Positions 1 through 6,137 are shown, counted from the first letter of the stretch. The stretch is DNA of 6,824 bases from an uncultured Prevotella sp. (GCA_938018155.1 CALIIG010000133.1:1-6824), one strand, 5' to 3'. Translations and numbers: made by a program. The notes: generated by a model from the sequence alone, not told the origin.

Positions 1-140
1 TCAGGAATAGGATTCCCGAAATCCTGACTCCCATACCAATAAGACCCTTTAAGACCATCACCGTTACCTGTGATAGGAATTTGTGCAAATGTTGCAGTAG
101 CAATAAATAATGTCACTACAATAGTAAATGATTTTTTCAT
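1..140 (-). CDS. Secreted protein with a probable PA14 domain, 5' part only
   Basis: Only the first 46 codons are inside the window; the gene runs off the left edge. The start is the ATG at 140-138. The protein opens with Lys-Lys, a hydrophobic stretch (about residues 5-18) and a T-F-A-Q junction, which is a convincing type I signal peptide cleaved near residue 19; there is no lipobox cysteine. The mature part contains GDGLKGSYWYG (residues 27-37), which resembles the opening strand of PA14 domains (GxGLxGxYf). PA14 domains are beta-barrels found in bacterial glycosidases, adhesins and sugar-binding proteins, so carbohydrate binding or degradation at the cell surface is a reasonable inference, but the rest of the protein is not visible. 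It lies 43 bp downstream of the 824-aa secreted protein gene on the same strand, so the two are probably co-transcribed. CDS and signal peptide are fairly sure; PA14 is moderately sure. Confidence 0.75.
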   Translation of the reverse strand, partial: MKKSFTIVVTLFIATATFAQIPITGNGDGLKGSYWYGSQDFGNPIP

Positions 141-183
141 AATAATAATATTTAGTTAGACAATAAGAGAATTTCTAATTACT

Positions 184-2658
184 TCATTTCATACACTTAA
201 TTGTCCTTTGTGCACCAGACTTATAGTAATAAGTCATGATATATACATTGCCAGGACGCATTACATTATCGGCCTTACTGTTATCACTTCCTTCTACGCT
301 ATTAAATAACATACTACCCTGAGAATCAGTTATGGTCATCCCGCATGGTTCTTCATCATCCAATGCTTTAATCTCTATACCATTTGTCTTGCCCTGTCCG
401 TAATCGGCAGATTGAGTGGACGAATACAGGTCGTCAAGCCTTACGATTTCCTCCTTTGGCATAAGTTCTACTTCTTCCAAATCTACTCTACCATAAGCAT
501 CCTTAAATCTTATCATAGGATCCAAATGTGCAGCAAAGTTCCATGTAAGGGCCTGCATCACTGAGTTTTGGCGTCTAGGACCATTCTGAAGAGTTCCAAT
601 GTGGAAAGCTTCCTGTTGTAACCCCTCCTCTCGGCCAGGGTATAGAGTCTGTCCGAGATTCATAGACTGTTTTGTATTATGTGCAGCAATACGGGCTAAC
701 TTTAAATAGATATCTTTACCAGTGATGACATAGAGCCTATAGTAAACAAAAGACGACCACGCAAAACCAAAATCTGCTGCCGAGTGCCCTATGGCTATAA
801 GGTGCTGTCCCACGATACTCCGGTCCTTTGGCCAATCTGTTATTGCAGTCTGGTCAGACTCGACAGGTACCTCATGCATGAATGTCCATGTAGCAGTGTA
901 TATGGCTGCCTGTTCAGCTGCATCAAGCCATTTACGATCTTTTGTAAAGTCATACATTGATAGAAAATTCTGCATAGCCTGTTGGCCAGATTCGCTGTCA
1001 ATGGTTTGTGGATTATCTATGACTGAAGCCAGATAGAAATACATAGAATGATTATATTTATAGGAATATTCCGCAGCAGAATAGAGAGCTTCCTTATAGT
1101 TATCATCTCCTGTAACGATATATAGTTCTATCAAATACCTCAGAGCACACACCGTCAGGTATTTTGTCCTCTTCCCTACGCTATGCGTATTGCCGTATAT
1201 AGTGAAAGGATTATACTCCATATACCAACTACCGTCTGTATTTTGTTGGTTTACGAGCCAATCGCCAAATTTTCTACATGCAGCTAACCAGTTAGTCTTA
1301 TCTTTTCCATTCTTCTTGTAATAACACCATGCCTCCAATATTGCTGTCATACCTGTACAAGCCTGACGTAAAGAGGTATAGGCACCAGTATCCCATGTAC
1401 CGTTCTCTGCATAGTAGCGTGTTTTGGGTAATCCAAGAACACTTAGTCCCTCATTAGCCCAAAAATCCAGAACAGATATTCCGTGTGCTATATAGGACGC
1501 GTTGTCAGAGTCTATACCAGCACGTAACAGAGCATATCCTACTTCTGTCTGGGCTCCTACAAATCCTATTTCGTAGGTAGATGAGTTTGTCGAGAAATTA
1601 CCATAGAGAAACACATTCCAAGGGAATCCCGGTTTATGGACATTTACATTATTTACACTATTAGGAGACAAGTAATAATAGTTACATGTCTTGGTGATAA
1701 CCTTATAAGCATTCGACAGGTTCACTGCGTATATCTTGGGATTATACAGTTCGAACGCTTTGATCCAAGCACCACTAACAGCAGACGCGTAATTAGGAGT
1801 CTGTGAGAATCTAATGTATATCTTATAGTAATGTTTATCTGCATCCATAGCAAAGGGATGCCGCCTTTCTCCCACTCCACTTGCATGGCTATCGTTGCCC
1901 GGGTATGTTGCAACAGCAGAGAAGCATGATGTTTTATCATACTGCACCACACCTACACCACCAAACTGATAACCTACATTGGTTTTTACACCAGCGGCAT
2001 CACTTAGCATAGTTTCACACATACTCTCCAGATCCACAATAGTCACTGTAACTCCCGTATTCTTATTTCTCATAGCCAACACGGGGAGCGGGGTGCGGTC
2101 ATCTCTATATAAGAAACTCTTATCGTTCTTTTGAGGAAGATACGAAGGTAGATTACCTGCTGCAAGGAAATTTGTCCTATACCATACTCCCGGTATGAAA
2201 TAGTCGTAATCCAGAAGGGAGTCGGATGAAGAGAACTGAACTCCAAAAGACGTCCAAAAGCCCTTAGTATAAGGCGACGTACCTAAAGACTTCACCCTGA
2301 CACTACGTGATAGTTCAAATGCTCCATCACTCTTAGGAACATATGTGTCTCTGACTTCCATCACAATAGTAGATGGTGTGAGTGTAACATGAGAAATCAT
2401 CACGATGTTATCTCCATCTCTTAAGTAACTGGTATAATGACAGAAGAATCGTTTATACTTGGCATCGATTACCAATACAGGATTAGTTATATTATCCGGG
2501 TTAAAAGTCACTCCATAAGCGGTAAACTTTACGACATATTCATTTTTGTTAATCTCATCAACGCAAAGTTGAGTACTCCCCGAAACAAGAGTCTCTACAA
2601 TATCAGCATAAATAAGAGCTGGCCACGACATCAATAAAAAAATCAGAAACTTCCTCAT
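184..2658 (-). CDS. Secreted alpha/alpha-toroid-like protein, putative polysaccharide-active enzyme
   Basis: An 824-aa protein of no family I can name. The ATG at 2658 opens a clear signal peptide (MRKFLIFLLMSWPALIYA, cleavage near residue 18) without a lipobox cysteine, so export across the inner membrane is expected. Residues about 20-300 are beta-strand rich, like an N-terminal sandwich. Residues about 365-715 carry repeated amphipathic helix pairs (for example around 369-400, 427-472, 498-533, 551-592, 618-660) ending in Gly- or Trp-containing turns such as DGSWY at 475-479, the look of an (alpha/alpha)-barrel glycoside hydrolase or polysaccharide lyase. Acidic residues in WDTGAY (D423) and IDSESG (D554, E556) are possible active-site residues by inference only. 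Residues about 755-824 form a small beta domain ending TIKCMK that loosely resembles type IX secretion C-terminal domains. The next gene downstream encodes a probable PA14 protein, which supports a carbohydrate role. CDS is certain; function is uncertain. Confidence 0.85.
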   Translation of the reverse strand: MRKFLIFLLMSWPALIYADIVETLVSGSTQLCVDEINKNEYVVKFTAYGVTFNPDNITNPVLVIDAKYKRFFCHYTSYLRDGDNIVMISHVTLTPSTIVMEVRDTYVPKSDGAFELSRSVRVKSLGTSPYTKGFWTSFGVQFSSSDSLLDYDYFIPGVWYRTNFLAAGNLPSYLPQKNDKSFLYRDDRTPLPVLAMRNKNTGVTVTIVDLESMCETMLSDAAGVKTNVGYQFGGVGVVQYDKTSCFSAVATYPGNDSHASGVGERRHPFAMDADKHYYKIYIRFSQTPNYASAVSGAWIKAFELYNPKIYAVNLSNAYKVITKTCNYYYLSPNSVNNVNVHKPGFPWNVFLYGNFSTNSSTYEIGFVGAQTEVGYALLRAGIDSDNASYIAHGISVLDFWANEGLSVLGLPKTRYYAENGTWDTGAYTSLRQACTGMTAILEAWCYYKKNGKDKTNWLAACRKFGDWLVNQQNTDGSWYMEYNPFTIYGNTHSVGKRTKYLTVCALRYLIELYIVTGDDNYKEALYSAAEYSYKYNHSMYFYLASVIDNPQTIDSESGQQAMQNFLSMYDFTKDRKWLDAAEQAAIYTATWTFMHEVPVESDQTAITDWPKDRSIVGQHLIAIGHSAADFGFAWSSFVYYRLYVITGKDIYLKLARIAAHNTKQSMNLGQTLYPGREEGLQQEAFHIGTLQNGPRRQNSVMQALTWNFAAHLDPMIRFKDAYGRVDLEEVELMPKEEIVRLDDLYSSTQSADYGQGKTNGIEIKALDDEEPCGMTITDSQGSMLFNSVEGSDNSKADNVMRPGNVYIMTYYYKSGAQRTIKCMK

Positions 2659-2677
2659 AGATTTAAATTTTATGAAA

Positions 2678-2685
2678 CAAAATTA
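2678..2685 (-). promoter_or_regulatory. Possible Bacteroidetes -7 box upstream of the 824-aa gene
   Basis: Read on the minus strand this is TAATTTTG, matching the Bacteroidetes -7 consensus TAnnTTTG exactly, 19 bp before the ATG at 2658. The position 19 bp further upstream (about 2705-2709) is only T-rich rather than a clean TTTG, so the -33 element is weak. The match could be chance in A/T-rich DNA. Confidence 0.35.
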
Positions 2686-2760
2686 ATATGAAGTTATACT
2701 GATATAAAAATCCTATTCTTCCTTTTTTTTGCTAAATTCTGCCAAAAAGCTTGTCGTATT

Positions 2761-2789
2761 GAGAATATCTCCAATCCCGGATATTTCTC
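2761..2789. repeat. Inverted repeat upstream of the secreted-protein gene
   Basis: GAGAATATC (2761-2769) faces GATATTTCTC (2780-2789), a 9-bp inverted repeat with one extra base in the right arm and a 10-base centre. It lies about 100 bp upstream of the ATG at 2658. There is no U-run after it on either strand, so it is not a standard terminator. It could be a regulator-binding site or part of a leader hairpin, or chance. Confidence 0.35.
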
Positions 2790-2801
2790 ATAAATGTAAA
2801 G

Positions 2802-3005
2802 CTATTTCAGGTGTATCTTTACAGAACATCTCACAATTATTGGCTTTCTATGTGTATGGGTTGTCGTGTCAGATATTAGCAGAGTCCGTTCATCCAAATA
2901 CTTTTTCCATTCATCAAAAGCTGATATGGAATCTTCTTTGCCAATAAATGCCGCAGAGATAATAAATAAAGGACATTCGGGAGGTTTCCGCCTGCCAAAT
3001 GTCCA
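2802..3005 (-). pseudogene. Possible gene relic: 67 open codons without a start codon
   Basis: On the minus strand a frame is open from just after a TAA (3008-3006) to a TAG (2804-2802), giving 67 residues. It has no ATG; the only in-frame GTG is late (in PIIVRC). The middle reads like ordinary protein, with IGKEDSISAFDEW followed by KKYLDERTLLISDTTTHTH, and its codons do not look random. A second frame over the same region (2914-3096) starts with ATG but looks much less protein-like, being rich in Phe, Tyr, Trp and Cys. The open stretch may be the remains of a gene that lost its 5' end where repeat copy A (2978-3018) sits. I recognise no family, and chance is a real alternative for an open frame this short. 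Confidence 0.2.
2971..3004. repeat. Hairpin-forming inverted repeat overlapping repeat copy A
   Basis: GGACATT (2971-2977) and AATGTCC (2998-3004) are exact inverted complements. Between them, CGGGAGG and CCGCCTG can add an inner stem with one mismatch and a TTT loop. The hairpin overlaps the left part of direct-repeat copy A. No U-run follows on the plus strand, so a terminator is unlikely. Confidence 0.4.
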
Positions 3006-3018
3006 TTAGGCCGAAAAA
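2978..3018 (+). repeat. Imperfect direct repeat, copy A
   Basis: These 41 bases align with 3562-3603: I count 36 identical positions in 42 columns, with five mismatches and one single-base gap. The shared core reads TGCC(A/C)AATGTCC(A/G)TTA followed by GCCGAAAAA. Copies A and C are in the same orientation and about 585 bp apart. The same plus-strand frame gives RLPNV-AEK in both copies, interrupted by a stop in copy A. The origin is unknown; an intergenic repeat family or the edge of an inserted segment are both possible. Confidence 0.6.
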
Positions 3019-3033
3019 CAGGAAGTCCCAACC

Positions 3034-3047
3034 TTTTTGTACAAAAA
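3034..3047. repeat. Perfect 14-bp palindrome
   Basis: TTTTTGTACAAAAA is perfectly self-complementary. It sits 16 bp after repeat copy A and could be a dimeric regulator site or a recombination half-site pair. A/T-rich palindromes also arise by chance. Confidence 0.4.
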
Positions 3048-3082
3048 CAACGTTATTTTTCCAAAATCTGCATGTTATTATA

Positions 3083-3105
3083 TATAAAAACAACACCTTT
3101 TTATA
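3083..3105. repeat. A/T-only inverted repeat, 8-bp arms
   Basis: TATAAAAA (3083-3090) and TTTTTATA (3098-3105) are exact inverted complements around the 7-base centre CAACACC. The stem has no G-C pairs, so it would be a weak RNA hairpin; a DNA-level role or chance is more likely. Confidence 0.35.
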
Positions 3106-3117
3106 ATATACTTGTTA

Positions 3118-3159
3118 TCAGCCGATTACGAGTTGGCTGAAAAAACTTTCAAAATCGGC
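3118..3159. repeat. Two overlapping, mutually exclusive inverted repeats
   Basis: TCAGCC (3118-3123) pairs with GGCTGA (3135-3140). GCCGATT (3121-3127) also pairs exactly with AATCGGC (3153-3159). The two stems share the GCC at 3121-3123, so a transcript could form only one at a time. This resembles the arrangement in attenuators, but no leader peptide or clear downstream gene supports such a role. Confidence 0.35.
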
Positions 3160-3241
3160 GTATTTCGGACCGTCCCTCCTCCCGCTTGGAAATAATGCAG
3201 CTACACGCTCTGAAATAGCAATATTATTTTACAAATAAGAG

Positions 3242-3253
3242 AAAACCGGTTTT
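3242..3253. repeat. Perfect 12-bp palindrome before the 110-aa ORF
   Basis: AAAACCGGTTTT is perfectly self-complementary and ends 21 bp before the ATG at 3275. It could be an operator for the doubtful ORF that follows, or coincidence. Confidence 0.35.
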
Positions 3254-3274
3254 GACGGCTATACGGGGAAAAAG

Positions 3275-3607
3275 ATGATGGGCATACGGAAGAAATCGGC
3301 ACCCGATTCAGAGGAAGACATGGCCAACCGGGGCAGAGATGGCTGCAGGGAAAAGGTGACACGGCCAAAGAAGCACATCAAGGCATTGGGGAAGGCTCCA
3401 ATACGCAAATCTTCCGGAAGGATTCAACCACAGCTTAAAAGGGCACTGCACGATTATCATGGAATGAAGGAAACCCATAAAAAGAGGTTCATAGATAGAT
3501 TCCTGAATATGAAAAGGCAGACAGGAATTAGCAGTATGCCCAAATGTCTGTTACTAAAACCCGGGATGTTTCCCGTCTGCCCAATGTCCGTTACGCCGAA
3601 AAATTAA
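3275..3607 (+). CDS. Doubtful basic ORF of 110 aa, unknown function
   Basis: An open frame from ATG-ATG at 3275 to TAA at 3605, preceded by a purine-rich GGGGAAAAAG. By hand count 27 of 110 residues are Lys or Arg, so the product would be strongly basic and could bind nucleic acid if made. I recognise no domain, signal peptide or membrane segment. The first 120 bases of its body (3301-3420) are 55% G+C, much richer than the flanks. The C-terminal third reads straight through repeat copies B and C, which suggests the 3' end is repeat sequence rather than evolved coding sequence. It may be a short real gene brought in with an inserted segment, a fragment of a larger one, or an accidental frame. 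Its orientation is opposite to both flanking operons. Confidence 0.25.
   Translation: MMGIRKKSAPDSEEDMANRGRDGCREKVTRPKKHIKALGKAPIRKSSGRIQPQLKRALHDYHGMKETHKKRFIDRFLNMKRQTGISSMPKCLLLKPGMFPVCPMSVTPKN
3516..3603 (+). repeat. Repeat copies B and C with nested inverted repeats
   Basis: Copy C (3562-3603) is the partner of copy A at 2978-3018. A shorter degenerate copy B at 3537-3553 shares TGCCCAAATGTCTGTTA with the core of C (3578-3593) apart from one extra base and one substitution. The block is also structured: GGCAGAC (3516-3522) faces GTCTGCC (3575-3581), CAGACA (3518-3523) faces TGTCTG (3545-3550), and CGGGA-TGTT-TCCCG (3562-3575) is a perfect small hairpin. Such clustering is typical of intergenic repeat elements, though I cannot name a family. 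Confidence 0.5.
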
Positions 3608-3627
3608 GGTTATTAAATAGAATCTTT

Positions 3628-3735
3628 ATGAGGAACAGTGAAAATACAACACAACCAGAGCTAACAAACCCTATAAATAAAGATGATAACTACAAGCCAG
3701 GGGGCGAGCATGACGGAGGTGGGACCGACTTTTAA
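3628..3735 (+). CDS. Possible 35-aa protein with Gly/Asp-rich tail
   Basis: A short frame from ATG at 3628 to TAA at 3733-3735. The same frame also has an ATG at 3544, giving 63 aa, but that extension lies inside repeat copies B and C, so the later start is preferred. The product is hydrophilic and ends KPGGEHDGGGTDF. Short Bacteroidales proteins with Gly/Asp-rich tails exist, some of them secreted-peptide precursors, but there is no double-Gly leader or conserved leader motif here that I can identify, and no maturation or export gene nearby. There is no clear ribosome binding site, which is normal for the phylum. Chance is quite possible. Confidence 0.2.
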   Translation: MRNSENTTQPELTNPINKDDNYKPGGEHDGGGTDF

Positions 3736-3861
3736 ATACAAACATATATTTGAAAAGAATCAGCTGTAATACCAATCCTTTTTACTATTACAACATTTAC
3801 ATCCGCTATATGCATTGAAGAGACATTATTACCACATCACATCAACCCAATTTATGCACAC

Positions 3862-3899
3862 AAAAGAGGCTTGGTAAGAAATCTTACCAAGCCTCTTTT
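3862..3899 (-). terminator. Strong stem-loop terminator of the rpsM-rplQ operon
   Basis: AAAAGAGGCTTGGTAAGA (3862-3879) and its exact complement (3882-3899) form a perfect 18-bp inverted repeat with a two-base centre; the real loop is probably GAUUUC or similar. It begins 15 bp after the rplQ stop and the minus-strand arm ends in UUUU. Because the flanks give A and U runs on both sides, it can also end transcripts coming from the plus strand. Confidence 0.9.
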
Positions 3900-3914
3900 A
3901 TAGAACTCTGTCAA

Positions 3915-4421
3915 TTATTCAGCCTTCGTTTCTTCCTTCTCCGTTACCTCAGCTACAGGAGCTTCATCAGCTTTAACAGATTCTGCTTCTGCAGCAGCTG
4001 TAGCTTTCTTTGAACGACTACGACGGGTCTTCTTTTCAGCCTTAGGCGTCTTTGCCATGTTCTCATTGAAGTCGACAAGTTCAATAAAAGCAATAGAAGC
4101 AGCATCACCCTGACGTGTGCCAAGTTTGATAACACGAGTGTAGCCTCCAGGGCGGTCGGCCACCCTAGCTGCGACCTCACCGAAGAGTTCCTTCACAGCA
4201 TATTTATCCTGTAAGTAACGGAACACTACACGACGTGAAGTTGTAGTGTCATTCTTAGAACGGGTAATCAGCGGCTCTACATACTTCTTAAGAGCTTTTG
4301 CCTTTGCGAGAGTCGTAGTGATTCTTTTGCGCATGATCAAACTCGAAGCCATGTTTGCCAACAGGCTTGCACGATGAGATGCAGTACGACTCAGATGGTT
4401 GAATTTTTTATTATGTCTCAT
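3915..4421 (-). CDS. rplQ: 50S ribosomal protein L17
   Basis: A 168-aa protein of the large ribosomal subunit, located near the exit tunnel. The N-terminal [17 protein letters not shown] and the following stretch with [20 protein letters not shown] (residues 24-43) are the L17 hallmark, and [18 protein letters not shown] (91-108) with IELVDFNE completes the core by about residue 119. Bacterial L17 is often about 115-130 aa; here an extra tail of some 50 residues, first basic ([10 protein letters not shown]) then Ala/Glu/Lys-rich, follows the core. Long tails of this type are common in Bacteroidetes L17 and are probably flexible. The gene is last in the operon, 64 bp after rpoA and just before the terminator. 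The ATG at 4421 fits the family start exactly. Confidence 0.97.
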   Translation of the reverse strand: MRHNKKFNHLSRTASHRASLLANMASSLIMRKRITTTLAKAKALKKYVEPLITRSKNDTTTSRRVVFRYLQDKYAVKELFGEVAARVADRPGGYTRVIKLGTRQGDAASIAFIELVDFNENMAKTPKAEKKTRRSRSKKATAAAEAESVKADEAPVAEVTEKEETKAE

Positions 4422-4440
4422 TTCGTTTTGTCTTTAAACA

Positions 4441-4476
4441 GGAGCCAGAAAAGTCTGCATGACTTACAGGACTCCC
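4441..4476 (-). other. Possible hairpin in the rpoA-rplQ spacer
   Basis: On the minus strand GGAGTC can pair with GGCTCC at the far end (with one G-U), and AAGTC pairs exactly with GACTT around ATGCA at the tip, with a small internal loop between. The 64-bp spacer is the longest in the cluster. A processing or translational-control role is possible but unproven. Confidence 0.25.
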
Positions 4477-4485
4477 AAGTGGATT

Positions 4486-5478
4486 TTATTCTTTATCCAG
4501 TTTATACTTCGAAATATCAGTTCCAAACGACAGATTCAGACTCTCGAGCAAATCATCAAGCTCCGAGAGCGATTTCTTACCAAAGTTACGGAACTTCAGA
4601 AGGTCAGTCTTGTTATACTGTACAAGATCGCCAAGTGTTTCAACATCAGCAGCCTTAAGACAGTTCAATGCGCGAACGCTTAAATTCAAGTCTATAAGTT
4701 TTGTCTTCAACAATTGACGCATGTGCAACACTTCTTCATCAAACTCCTGATTGCTATCCAAGTCGGAACTCTCAAGAGTAATCTTTTCATCTGAGAACAG
4801 CATGAAATGATAGATAAGAATCTTCGCAGCCTCTTTCAGTGCATCCTTCGGGTGAATGGAACCATCCGTTGTAACTTCAATGATGAGGTTATCATAGTCG
4901 GTCTTCTGCTCAACACGAGTAGGCTCAACATTATACTTTACATTACGGATAGGGGTGTAAATAGAATCGATAGGAAGTACATTAATATCAGTACAGAACT
5001 GACGGTTCTCATCAGCAGGAACATAACCACGCCCCTTATTGATAGTTAAGTCAATTTCGACAGACGCCTTGGAATCTAAATGACAAATCACCAATTCTGG
5101 GTTTAACACTTCAAATCCAGTCAGATACTTACCTATATCACCAGCTTTGAACTCCGTAGAATTCTCAACGGTGATACTGACTTTCTCGTTCTCGAATTCG
5201 TCTACTACTTGCTTGAATCTCACTTGTTTGAGATTCAAGATGATGTTGGTAACATCCTCCTTAACACCTGGCACTGAAGAGAACTCATGCTCAACACCTG
5301 CTATACGCACAGTATTAATAGCAAAACCCTCCAGCGAGGAAAGAAGAATGCGTCGCAAGGCATTACCAATGGTAACACCAAAGCCAGGCTCGAGAGGACG
5401 GAACTCAAATTTTCCATACTGGTCATTAGCCTCCAGCATCACAACTTTATCAGGTTTTTGAAATGCTAATATCGCCAT
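4486..5478 (-). CDS. rpoA: DNA-directed RNA polymerase subunit alpha
   Basis: A 330-aa alpha subunit, which as a dimer nucleates core RNA polymerase assembly and contacts activators and upstream promoter DNA. The N-terminal assembly domain spans about residues 1-230 and has the signature [11 protein letters not shown] (38-48), including the conserved Arg pair needed for assembly. A linker rich in Asp and Glu (about 236-250) leads to the C-terminal domain (about 256-320), with [10 protein letters not shown] (266-275) carrying the DNA-contacting Arg equivalent to E. coli R265, and [11 protein letters not shown] (297-307) forming the helix-hairpin-helix. Length is normal for Bacteroidetes. It starts 12 bp after rpsD and precedes rplQ, the universal bacterial arrangement. 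No sign of damage. Confidence 0.98.
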   Translation of the reverse strand: MAILAFQKPDKVVMLEANDQYGKFEFRPLEPGFGVTIGNALRRILLSSLEGFAINTVRIAGVEHEFSSVPGVKEDVTNIILNLKQVRFKQVVDEFENEKVSITVENSTEFKAGDIGKYLTGFEVLNPELVICHLDSKASVEIDLTINKGRGYVPADENRQFCTDINVLPIDSIYTPIRNVKYNVEPTRVEQKTDYDNLIIEVTTDGSIHPKDALKEAAKILIYHFMLFSDEKITLESSDLDSNQEFDEEVLHMRQLLKTKLIDLNLSVRALNCLKAADVETLGDLVQYNKTDLLKFRNFGKKSLSELDDLLESLNLSFGTDISKYKLDKE

Positions 5479-5490
5479 TAAATTAATGAT

Positions 5491-6099
5491 TTATTGTTTA
5501 GAGTACAACTCAACGATTAACTGCTCCTTAATATTCTCAGGAATGTCTGCACGATCTGGTCTGTGCAGGAACTTACCACTCTTGGTATTTTCATCCCACT
5601 CCAACCAAGGGTACTTGCTGTGATTAAAACCAGCAAGCGCAGATTCTATCACTTCGAGAGACTTTACTTTCTCACGAACAGCAACTATCTGACCCTGTTT
5701 TACAGAAAAAGAAGGAATACTTACTAATTTACCATCAACCGTAATATGCTTATGATTTACCATCTGGCGAGCAGCAGCACGAGTAGGTGCAATACCCAAA
5801 CGAAATACTACATTATCAAGACGACTCTCAAGAAGCTGAAGTAAGACTTCACCCGTAATACCATCACTCTTGGCAGCCTTATCAAACAAATTACGGAATT
5901 GACGCTCAAGAACGCCATAGGTATACTTTGCCTTTTGTTTTTCAGCGAGCTGGGAACCGTACTCAGACTGCTTACGACGGCGGTCATTACCATGTTGTCC
6001 TGGAGGGAAATTACGCTTGGATAATACCTTATCTGCGCCGAAAATGGGCTCGCTGAAACGGCGTGCAATACGAGACTTTGGACCTATATATCTTGCCAT
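5491..6099 (-). CDS. rpsD: 30S ribosomal protein S4
   Basis: A 202-aa primary 16S rRNA-binding protein that starts assembly of the 30S body and helps guard decoding accuracy together with S5. The start [15 protein letters not shown] and the FPPGQHG motif (31-37) are typical. The S4 RNA-binding domain covers about residues 92-155, with [12 protein letters not shown] (91-102) and the [15 protein letters not shown] signature (110-124). No zinc-binding cysteine cluster is present near the N-terminus, so this is the cysteine-free form. The C-terminal segment (about 160-202) has the expected KYPWLEWDE and VELYSK. In several bacteria S4 also represses translation of this operon; no such site was identified here. 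It lies between rpsK (38 bp) and rpoA (12 bp). Confidence 0.98.
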   Translation of the reverse strand: MARYIGPKSRIARRFSEPIFGADKVLSKRNFPPGQHGNDRRRKQSEYGSQLAEKQKAKYTYGVLERQFRNLFDKAAKSDGITGEVLLQLLESRLDNVVFRLGIAPTRAAARQMVNHKHITVDGKLVSIPSFSVKQGQIVAVREKVKSLEVIESALAGFNHSKYPWLEWDENTKSGKFLHRPDRADIPENIKEQLIVELYSKQ

Positions 6100-6137
6100 A
6101 TTTTAATACTTTTATCTATTGTATCTTTGTATTCAAA

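Larger units (their letters stand above)
2659..3861. other. 1.2-kb spacer with repeats and no confident gene
   Basis: This stretch lies between the start of the secreted-protein gene and the terminator of the ribosomal operon. I see no RNA gene and no recognisable protein family. It contains a minus-strand open stretch lacking a start codon (2802-3005), imperfect repeat copies at 2978-3018, 3537-3553 and 3562-3603, palindromes at 3034-3047, 3083-3105, 3118-3159 and 3242-3253, and two doubtful plus-strand ORFs (3275-3607 and 3628-3735). Base composition changes sharply: 13 of 60 bases are G or C at 3061-3120, against 66 of 120 at 3301-3420. The patchwork suggests inserted and decaying DNA rather than an ordinary spacer, but that is inference. 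Confidence 0.6.

Noticed and set aside
791..1036. Plus-strand open frames opposite the secreted-protein gene, here and at 2437-2637
   Set aside because: They are antisense to a clearly real gene, Cys/Ser-rich without protein-like features, and have no start context or neighbours that support them.
1722..1952. Minus-strand frame overlapping the 824-aa gene
   Set aside because: It is an alternative frame within the body of a well-supported gene, with no sign of independent coding.
2729..2947. Plus-strand frame of 72 aa
   Set aside because: It is antisense to the more protein-like open stretch at 2802-3005, has no recognisable domain and spans the inverted repeat at 2761-2789.
2914..3096. Minus-strand frame of 60 aa starting with ATG
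   Set aside because: Its content of Phe, Tyr, Trp and Cys and its path through repeat copy A and an A/T-rich palindrome look like chance translation of non-coding DNA.
3118..3145. The TCAGCC/GGCTGA stem next to a run of A as a terminator
   Set aside because: On the plus strand the stem is followed by A, not T, and on the minus strand the T-run precedes the stem, so neither direction gives an intrinsic terminator.
4374..5461. Plus-strand frames opposite rpoA and the start of rplQ
   Set aside because: They are shadows of highly conserved genes on the other strand.
6122..6129. Perfect TATCTTTG -7 box on the plus strand in the rpsD-rpsK spacer
   Set aside because: There is no -33 element at the right distance, and it would only drive antisense RNA into rpsK. 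A single 8-bp degenerate match in A/T-rich DNA is expected by chance.
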